A DNA stretch of 37,045 nucleotides from an uncultured Collinsella sp. (GTDB lineage Bacteria > Actinomycetota > Coriobacteriia > Coriobacteriales > Coriobacteriaceae): contig UQLD01000025.1 of the NCBI GenBank assembly GCA_900541855.1, positions 1-37,045 on the forward strand. Direction: 5' to 3'. A program made the translations under genes and the position numbers. Position 1 is the stretch's first letter. Each line of letters begins with the position of its first letter. Shown here piece by piece: positions 32,526 through 37,045 of this stretch. Under the pieces are notes generated by a model. The model did no database searches. It was not told the DNA's origin and saw only the letters and a program-made list of their open reading frames with translations.

Positions 32526-32919
32526 GAGGCCGCTCGCCGCCATGCTCGTCCTCCTCTCCGCAGCGCTCGTCCTGGGCGGGAATGCCCTGCTCGACGCCGG
32601 CTGGGGGTCGGCGCTGCGCTCGATCACCGACCGCGTGCTGCCCAACCCTGAGATAGCCATGTGGGCGCCCGCGCCCGAGCCCGGCAGCCACGCGAGAGCC
32701 TACGCCGACGCCACTGGGGCGGGGGCAAACTACGTCTACCTGGTGGACGCGGCGGACGACAGAGGCAAAGTCCGAGAGCTCCAGCTCATCTTCTTCGGGC
32801 GGGAGTCGGACGGCGAGGGCTGGCTCGAGATCGAGGCGCGCGGCGGCTCGGGTGTGCGCTACCGCGCGTGCGACGCGGCCGAGGCGCCCGCGGCTTCGCG
32901 CAGGGCTCTGGACCGCTGA
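32518..32919 (+). CDS. YxeA-like (DUF1093) small exported protein
   Basis: The 133-residue protein has an N-terminal signal or membrane anchor (about 1-22; MRRRPLAAMLVLLSAALVLGG, read to residue 20 or so) and a small beta-rich domain. The line NYVYLVDAADDRGKVRELQL, then a Gly-Trp-Leu-Glu-Ile strand, resembles the OB-like YxeA/DUF1093 family. Function is not established. YxeA-type genes recur near peptide-resistance ABC transporters, suggesting an extracytoplasmic helper. Assignment is moderate because the family is short and variable. It overlaps the permease by eight bases and ends 45 bp before the response regulator. Confidence 0.6.
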   Translation: MRRRPLAAMLVLLSAALVLGGNALLDAGWGSALRSITDRVLPNPEIAMWAPAPEPGSHARAYADATGAGANYVYLVDAADDRGKVRELQLIFFGRESDGEGWLEIEARGGSGVRYRACDAAEAPAASRRALDR

Positions 32920-32964
32920 GCGCGGCGCTAGTACAATTCCGACGAGAATTTCAGGAGGTCGAAC

Positions 32965-33627
32965 ATGGCGAGGATACTGGCAGTGGATGATGAACGGGCG
33001 ATCCTCGACGCGCTCGCGCGCGTCCTCGGCCGCGACGGCCATGAGGTCGTCAGGGCGACGGACCCGACGGCGGTCCCGGGGATGGACCTCTCGCGCTTCG
33101 ACCTCGTGCTCTGCGACGTCATGATGCCGGGGCTCGACGGCTTCGAGCTCGTGCGGCAGATCCGCCCGGACTTCGACGGGCCCATCGTCTTCCTGACCGC
33201 GCGCGTGGCCGAGGAGGACGCCGTGGCCGGCTACGGCCTGGGCGCCGACGACTACGTCCGCAAGCCCTTCGGGGCCGCGGAGCTGCGCGCCAAGGTCGCG
33301 GCCCATCTACGCCGTGAGCGCCGGCCGCGCTCGCACGCTCTCTCCTTCGGGGAGGTGCGGATCGACCTCGGGGCGCGCGGCCTCGCCGTGGGCGGCGAGG
33401 TCGTGCCGCTCACGCCCACCGAGTACGCCATCTGCGAGTACCTCGCCCGCCACCCCGGGCAGGTCATGAGCCGCGCGCAGATCCGCGAGGCGGTGCTCGG
33501 CTGGGAGAGCGACGCCGACGACGCGGCCATATCCATGCAGGTCAGCCGCGCCCGGAGGAAACTCTCCGAGGCCGGCGCCGACCCGATCGCGACCGTCTGG
33601 GGGATGGGGTACAAGTGGCAGCTCTGA
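32965..33627 (+). CDS. OmpR/PhoB-family response regulator
   Basis: The 220-residue protein has a receiver domain with acidic Asp8-Asp9, phosphoacceptor Asp51 (LVLCDVMMPG), Thr78 and Lys100. A C-terminal winged helix (about 125-220; LTPTEYAICEYLARHPGQV) follows. It most likely activates the preceding ABC module when its partner kinase senses a peptide. AGGAGG at 32952-32957 precedes the ATG. The kinase gene overlaps its 3' end. Confidence 0.92.
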   Translation: MARILAVDDERAILDALARVLGRDGHEVVRATDPTAVPGMDLSRFDLVLCDVMMPGLDGFELVRQIRPDFDGPIVFLTARVAEEDAVAGYGLGADDYVRKPFGAAELRAKVAAHLRRERRPRSHALSFGEVRIDLGARGLAVGGEVVPLTPTEYAICEYLARHPGQVMSRAQIREAVLGWESDADDAAISMQVSRARRKLSEAGADPIATVWGMGYKWQL

Positions 33628-35051
33628 GGACCGGGGCGCGAGGTCGCGGGGGCATGCCGCTCTCCTTCGTCATCGCGCGCTACTTCGCCTACGCGTTCGC
33701 GGCGGTCGCCACGGCGTGGCTCGCCTCGTTCATGGCGCTCTCCGCGGCGATCAATGTGGACTTCGTCTACGAGGCAAGCTGGGGGCCGGCCAATGCGCGC
33801 GAGGTCGCGGAGGGCCTGGCACGCGACGGCGTCTGCGGGCAGCAGGACGTGCCGACGGCGTACCGCTACCTCATCCTGAACAAGGACGGATACGTGCTGA
33901 TGACAGACCTCGAGGGCACGCGGCTCGAGGACGCGACGGAAATGGCCCGTACGGCACTCGCCGCTGATCCGGGCACAGTGGAGATCGAGGGCGGGGGCTC
34001 GGGCCTCACCTACGCCGCGTTCCCGCTCAAGGACGGCGGGGCATGCGCGCTCGTCAGCGAGTACCTGCCGCAGTGGGTCTCGCGCGATCTCGCCGGCCTG
34101 CTTCCCAACCCGCAGAACCTCATGCTCGTCGGCGCCGCGGCGGGAAGCGCGCTCGCGCTCGCGCTCGTGGCGCGCCGCGCGAGCCGCGTGATCTCGCGCA
34201 AGATGGCGCCGCTCGCGGAGGCGGCGGGGCGCGTCGGCGCGGGGGAGCTCGACTTCGCGGTCGGCAGCACCAACGTGCGCGAGGTGAACGACGTCCTCGC
34301 CGCGATGGACGCCATGCGGGCCTCCCTCGCCGAGTCGCTCGAGGCCCGCTGGGCCGCGGAGCGGGGGCAGCGCGAGCAGGTGGCGTCGCTCGCCCACGAT
34401 CTCAAGACGCCGCTCACCGTGCTGCGCGCCAACGCCGACTTCGTGGCGGAGGAGCTGGAAGACGAGAAAGACGCCGACCTCGCGGCCGCCGCGCGCGACA
34501 TAGCCGGCAGTGTCGAAAGGCTCGACGGCTACGTGCGCCTGCTCATCGAGGCCTCGCGCGGGTCCGGCGGGGCGGAGAGGGCCCCCATGCGGCCGGCCGA
34601 GCTCTGCGAGCAGGTCCTCGCCGAGGCCGCCCAGATCGCCCGGGCGCGAGGCGTGACGCTCGACGCAGCCACGGGCCCCGCTGTCGTGGGCGCGCCCGAG
34701 GCCCCACTCGACCGAACCACCCTGGCGCGAGCCGCCGCGAACCTCGTGGCCAACGCCGCCGAGCACGCGCGCTCGCGCGTGGTGGTCTCCTGCGACGTCG
34801 CTGGTGGATACCTCGTCATCGAGGTCGCCGATGACGGACCGGGCTTTTCTCCCGCCGCCCTCGAACGCGGCTGCGAGCGCCTCTTCACAGACGACTCCTC
34901 TCGCTCCTCGCGCGACGGAGGCCGCCATTACGGGCTCGGCCTCCACGTCGCCTCCGAGGCCGCGAGCGCCCACGGGGGCTCCGTCTCGCTCGCCAACAGC
35001 CCCTCGGGCGGCGCGGTGGCCACCATCGCGGTCCCCCTGTGCGGGGCCTGA
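33615..35051 (+). CDS. sensor histidine kinase
   Basis: The 478-residue protein (465 if the start is ATG 33654) has a membrane helix near 20-45 and an extracellular domain of about 110 residues. A second helix near 170-195, a HAMP-like linker, the H box LAHDLKTPLTVLRAN (His261 from the GTG) and an HATPase domain with VANAAEH, VADDGPGFS and HYGLGLHVAS follow. The GTG start overlaps the regulator by 13 bases, in keeping with the overlaps of this operon; neither start has a strong ribosome site. With the regulator it resembles CprRK-type pairs that detect lantibiotics. The ligand is unknown. Confidence 0.9.
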   Translation: MAALRTGARGRGGMPLSFVIARYFAYAFAAVATAWLASFMALSAAINVDFVYEASWGPANAREVAEGLARDGVCGQQDVPTAYRYLILNKDGYVLMTDLEGTRLEDATEMARTALAADPGTVEIEGGGSGLTYAAFPLKDGGACALVSEYLPQWVSRDLAGLLPNPQNLMLVGAAAGSALALALVARRASRVISRKMAPLAEAAGRVGAGELDFAVGSTNVREVNDVLAAMDAMRASLAESLEARWAAERGQREQVASLAHDLKTPLTVLRANADFVAEELEDEKDADLAAAARDIAGSVERLDGYVRLLIEASRGSGGAERAPMRPAELCEQVLAEAAQIARARGVTLDAATGPAVVGAPEAPLDRTTLARAAANLVANAAEHARSRVVVSCDVAGGYLVIEVADDGPGFSPAALERGCERLFTDDSSRSSRDGGRHYGLGLHVASEAASAHGGSVSLANSPSGGAVATIAVPLCGA

Positions 35052-35063
35052 CGAATCAGGCCC
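35044..35063. terminator. hairpin at the end of the sensor kinase gene
   Basis: GGGCCTGA-CGAA-TCAGGCCC is a perfect 8-bp stem-loop overlapping the kinase stop codon. It lacks a T tract. It lies between convergent genes and could serve both. Confidence 0.5.
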
Positions 35064-35258
35064 TCACACTGGCATACCTCGCAACCAAACGCTTCCCGGA
35101 TAATTCATGAGGCCGTACTCGTGTTCGAGCCTGCCTATCTCTGCGGCAAGCGCCTCCGTCATGTAGAAGGTTTTAGTGCGGCCCGTCGACTTCGCCAGGC
35201 GGTCGTACCTGTTCGCGAGGTCCTCGGGGGTTCTCAGGGCTGCGGTGGCGGTTGCCAT
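35064..35258 (-). CDS. ribbon-helix-helix antitoxin-like protein, orphan and probably truncated
   Basis: The 64-residue product reads like RelB/CopG-type antitoxins: a short N-terminal strand, then DLANRYDRLAKSTGRTKTFYM and TEALAAEIGRLEHEYGL. After YGLMN the sequence (YPGSVWLRGMPV) no longer looks like an antitoxin tail, so the 3' end may be lost at a recombination junction. No toxin gene is adjacent. The start follows GGGAGGTGCATC, and a palindrome lies upstream. DNA-binding is inferred from the fold; toxin neutralisation is uncertain. Confidence 0.65.
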   Translation of the reverse strand: MATATAALRTPEDLANRYDRLAKSTGRTKTFYMTEALAAEIGRLEHEYGLMNYPGSVWLRGMPV

Positions 35259-35278
35259 GATGCACCTCCCGGTTAGAT

Positions 35279-35294
35279 GTAATACGTGTATTAC
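35279..35294. promoter_or_regulatory. palindromic operator of the antitoxin-like gene
   Basis: GTAATAC-GT-GTATTAC is a perfect 7-2-7 inverted repeat 20 bp upstream of the start codon. Antitoxins of this fold commonly repress their own promoter through such sites. TAATAC within it could serve as the -10 on the minus strand. Confidence 0.6.
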
Positions 35295-35809
35295 TTTCTA
35301 TCACATCACCCGAACCCCGCACCGGCGTACGGTCGTATCTGCTTTTTTACCTTACATTTTGTCAACCGGCCCATGCTCGGCTTGTTCAGCCGGATTAAAT
35401 CAACTGTTAAATCAATCCAGGCCTGTAGGGGGCGGTGGAAATCTTTCGAGGACTGGGGGCGCCGTCCCTGGGTCGGCTCCTCGATTGCCGCGGCTGAATT
35501 CCCCTGCCATCGGCTGCGTGGGTTCCGGCACGGGGTTCTGGCGCTGCTCGAACTGGGCGCAAGACTCGGCTGTTGGTCGTACCGGACGGCATACGTTTTG
35601 AGACCGGCAAGCTGATGCCGGCTCGAGGACAGCGGCCCGGTGCACCGGGCCGATCGATAGCGGTCTCAGGTTCACAGCGCAGCTTCTCAGGGCTCGCATA
35701 TATAGGAAGACTTGATTGGCAATCGACTTTAATGAAGTCGGCAGCGCATGTCAGAGTTTTCAACAAATTTAACATGCCAACCTTTATATCCGCACGCGCG
35801 TAATTCAAC
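35295..35809. other. non-coding region with GC-rich foldable segment
   Basis: No convincing gene is present; the ORFs across it have no recognisable domain. Notable structure: inverted CCGGC/GCCGG near 35366-35393, a direct repeat GGGTTCYGGCRC at 35520 and 35533 and a hairpin CGACTT-TAATG-AAGTCG near 35724. A cluster of complementary segments lies at 35599-35668. The GC-rich middle (about 35420-35690) is flanked by AT-rich DNA. It may be a decayed gene, a mobile element remnant or a structured RNA. Confidence 0.5.
35599..35668. ncRNA. candidate structured RNA segment
   Basis: TGAGACCG (35599-35606) pairs with CGGTCTCA (35661-35668). Inside lie GGCCCGG-TGCA-CCGGGCC (35634-35651) and CCGGCA...TGCCGG (35604-35621), the latter competing with the outer stem. 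No promoter or known RNA family was recognised, and the strand is undecided. Confidence 0.3.
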
Positions 35810-36436
35810 TCATAAGGACCGGCTATCCCTTACCTGTGACACAATCTCAAACGCACAGAACAGAATCATCAGTCCAATCATCGCATAAGAGGCAGCCGAA
35901 CCTTCAAGCACTATTCCACAAAGAACAATCTCCGCGCCGCCAATAAGAACTGTTATCAGGCGCTCCGCCTTTTTGCTCTCGCCGCTCGCATAAAAAGGCG
36001 GCAAAGCGCACAAGATCACATATAGCCCGGGAAGGGAATACAGAATCGATAGTCCAAGCCCCCCATCAACCGCAGTGCTTTGCGTAAGAATCAACTGAAC
36101 CCAAACGGCAATTATCACTGAGCAGGTTGTCGATAAAAGAAGACTGGAAATATAGCACGCAACAAAGTCCCGTCGCATCCGAGCAGAGAAATCCGCGAAC
36201 TCTCTTCTCCGCGTGGAAACAATAAGGTGCACAGAAATTGCAATAGAACCAACCAGAGAAAACAGCGGAACAACCAGCAATTCAAGCTTATTACCCCATC
36301 GATCAACCACACCCCCACTCCAATGAGCGGGAATTGTATCAGGGAGGACTGACCAAGCCGCCCATAGAATCAGAAATGGAAGAATAGAGAGGATGAAAGT
36401 TGATAACACTGCAGTAATTTTTTTTGAGGCTCTCAT
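35810..36436 (-). CDS. DUF1648/SdpI-like membrane protein
   Basis: The 208-residue protein has about five or six membrane helices. After the first helix comes LPDTIPAHWSGGVVDRWGNK, the hallmark of DUF1648, found in SdpI, the Bacillus immunity protein and signal for the SdpC toxin. The SdpI C-terminal domain is not clearly present, so immunity is possible but unproven. Start: ATG 36436 has AAGGAG 11 bases upstream; an upstream GTG (36463) with GGAG at better spacing would add nine residues. Base composition is AT-rich relative to the GC-rich module, suggesting separate origin. Confidence 0.7.
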   Translation of the reverse strand: MRASKKITAVLSTFILSILPFLILWAAWSVLPDTIPAHWSGGVVDRWGNKLELLVVPLFSLVGSIAISVHLIVSTRRREFADFSARMRRDFVACYISSLLLSTTCSVIIAVWVQLILTQSTAVDGGLGLSILYSLPGLYVILCALPPFYASGESKKAERLITVLIGGAEIVLCGIVLEGSAASYAMIGLMILFCAFEIVSQVRDSRSL

Positions 36437-36495
36437 CGATTCCGCATCTCCTTGCGCGCCCACATTCCACTCCGCCTTAAATCAAGTATAAATAG

Positions 36496-36585
36496 ATGGC
36501 GCTCGGTATTATTGGCGCAATCGCGATAGCGATTACCGCCGTTGTTTCTTTAAAAATGGTAGGAATACATGTCTCCAAGAATTGA
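36496..36585 (+). CDS. tiny hydrophobic peptide ORF (29 residues)
   Basis: An ATG-to-TGA frame encodes a 29-residue peptide beginning MALGIIGAIAIAITAVVSLK, one membrane-length hydrophobic helix with a short basic tail (HVSKN). It has no ribosome site; TATAAA ends four bases before the ATG, which would suit a near-leaderless transcript. It overlaps the next small ORF by 17 bases. It could be a toxin-like or bacteriocin-like peptide, the N-terminal piece of a broken gene, or chance. Confidence 0.3.
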   Translation: MALGIIGAIAIAITAVVSLKMVGIHVSKN

Positions 36586-36769
36586 CATATCGATTGACGA
36601 GCTGCCCGAAGCGTCGAGCCTTCTTGATGGACATGACTATTCGTCACAAATCATTCAGCGTATCGCCAGGGTTCCAGTAATACTCGATGCATCGGGATGC
36701 CCTCATTCCCCTTTTTTCGAAGTTGAATATGATGACAGGACGACTAGGTTTACAAGTCAAGCAAGTTAA
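36569..36769 (+). CDS. small acidic hypothetical protein (66 residues)
   Basis: The 66-residue product is acidic and soluble, and not recognised. The ATG follows GGTAGGAATAC, a usable ribosome site, and overlaps the end of the hydrophobic ORF in another frame, so the two may be one frameshifted gene (membrane anchor plus cytosolic part) or a coupled pair. The 140 bp after its stop hold a TATAAT at 36786-36791 and no further convincing ORF. Confidence 0.4.
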   Translation: MSPRIDISIDELPEASSLLDGHDYSSQIIQRIARVPVILDASGCPHSPFFEVEYDDRTTRFTSQAS

Positions 36770-36785
36770 TAATCTATGTAGTCAA

Positions 36786-36791
36786 TATAAT
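36786..36791 (+). promoter_or_regulatory. possible -10 element upstream of the truncated membrane protein gene
   Basis: TATAAT is perfect, but the -35 position (AAGTTA) is poor. It would give a leader of about 115 nt before the start at 36910. Confidence 0.3.
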
Positions 36792-36909
36792 ACCGTTGAA
36801 CCCGCATATCGATACCGTTCAGCCATTCGCCTCGCCCCCGTCGCACGTATCTTCATCCGGTCTGTTACTTTTAATCTAACAATTCTTTGAGGAACGTAGG
36901 TGCTTCTAA

Positions 36910-37045
36910 ATGTACTGTCGACTTCTTCTCAAACTAATCCTAAGAGACAAGGCCGTATGGATTTGTACGCTCGTTCTCGCTGCAGCCTTCTCCGTCCCCA
37001 TTGCGTTCAATTCACCCATCTACGGGCCCTTCTTTATGAAGCAGG
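36910..37045 (+). CDS. membrane protein, N-terminal part, cut by the window end (possibly an ABC permease)
   Basis: The frame from ATG 36910 is open to the last base, giving 45 residues: a short basic start (YCRLLLKLILRDKAVWI) and one membrane helix followed by AFNSPIYGPFFMKQ. A basic lead into a first helix is common in ABC-type and FtsX-like permeases, but the fragment is too short to name. AGGTG eight bases upstream is a plausible ribosome site. Confidence 0.55.
   Translation, partial: MYCRLLLKLILRDKAVWICTLVLAAAFSVPIAFNSPIYGPFFMKQ

Noticed and set aside
33252..34973. 573-codon minus-strand frame opposite the sensor kinase
   Set aside because: Shadow frame produced by high GC; composition is Arg/Gly/Ala/His-rich with no fold signal.
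35407..35808. 133-codon minus-strand frame in the non-coding region
   Set aside because: Pro/Arg-rich, no ribosome site and no recognisable domain; more likely chance across foldable DNA.
36687..36890. 67-codon plus-strand frame overlapping the small acidic ORF
   Set aside because: No ribosome site, overlaps a better candidate and includes a likely promoter region.

Overview
The window looks like chromosomal DNA of a coriobacterium, most likely Collinsella or a close relative. No rRNA gene is present, so this rests on gene content, gene order, a GC-rich backbone and Gram-positive-style signals (AGGAGG ribosome sites; LexA boxes of the CGAAC-N4-GTTCG type). The order recA-recX ... miaB-miaA-hflX-lexA-LysM gene-nrdR is an actinobacterial arrangement.

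Region 1 (1-9.4 kb, all + strand) is a housekeeping run: RNase J, an FtsK/SpoIIIE DNA translocase, a RodZ-like membrane protein, YajQ, the S12 methylthiotransferase RimO, phosphatidylglycerophosphate synthase and a stand-alone CinA C-terminal amidase. The run ends at a hairpin.

Region 2 (9.4-21.3 kb) covers DNA damage, RNA turnover and nucleotide supply. It holds SOS-controlled recA with recX, then RNase Y, a GHKL ATPase of unknown role and SpoVS. The tRNA-modifying enzymes MiaB and MiaA and the GTPase HflX follow. A membrane acyltransferase-like gene runs the other way. lexA and a LysM membrane protein (probable SOS division inhibitor) diverge from a promoter region with three evenly spaced LexA boxes. 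nrdR and dut close the region. The nrdR start codon lies inside a perfect 12-bp inverted repeat.

Region 3 (21.3-21.7 kb) is non-coding. It carries three copies of a hairpin element with a shared core. In two copies the outer arms differ completely in sequence yet stay complementary.

Region 4 (21.7-30.1 kb) holds a glycolipid-type glycosyltransferase, thioredoxin reductase, a DUF1836 protein and a DegV protein. A minus-strand run follows: CDP-alcohol phosphatidyltransferase, GarA-like FHA protein, MerR/FtsR-like regulator, adenine phosphoribosyltransferase and a secreted NlpC/P60 hydrolase. It resembles the mycobacterial pgsA2-garA-Rv1828 neighbourhood.

Region 5 (30.1-35.05 kb) is visibly more GC-rich, with different codon choice. 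It is a compact module of ABC ATPase, two permeases, a YxeA-like secreted protein, response regulator and sensor kinase. It matches lantibiotic immunity/resistance systems (MutFEG or CprABC-KR type), but no peptide precursor or modification enzyme is in view. It looks horizontally acquired.

Region 6 (35.05-37.05 kb) is accessory and becomes AT-rich. It contains an orphan ribbon-helix-helix antitoxin-like gene with a palindromic operator, about 500 bp of non-coding DNA able to fold, a DUF1648 (SdpI-like) membrane protein, two tiny ORFs and the start of a membrane protein cut by the window edge. No tRNA, rRNA, CRISPR array, transposase or phage gene was recognised.
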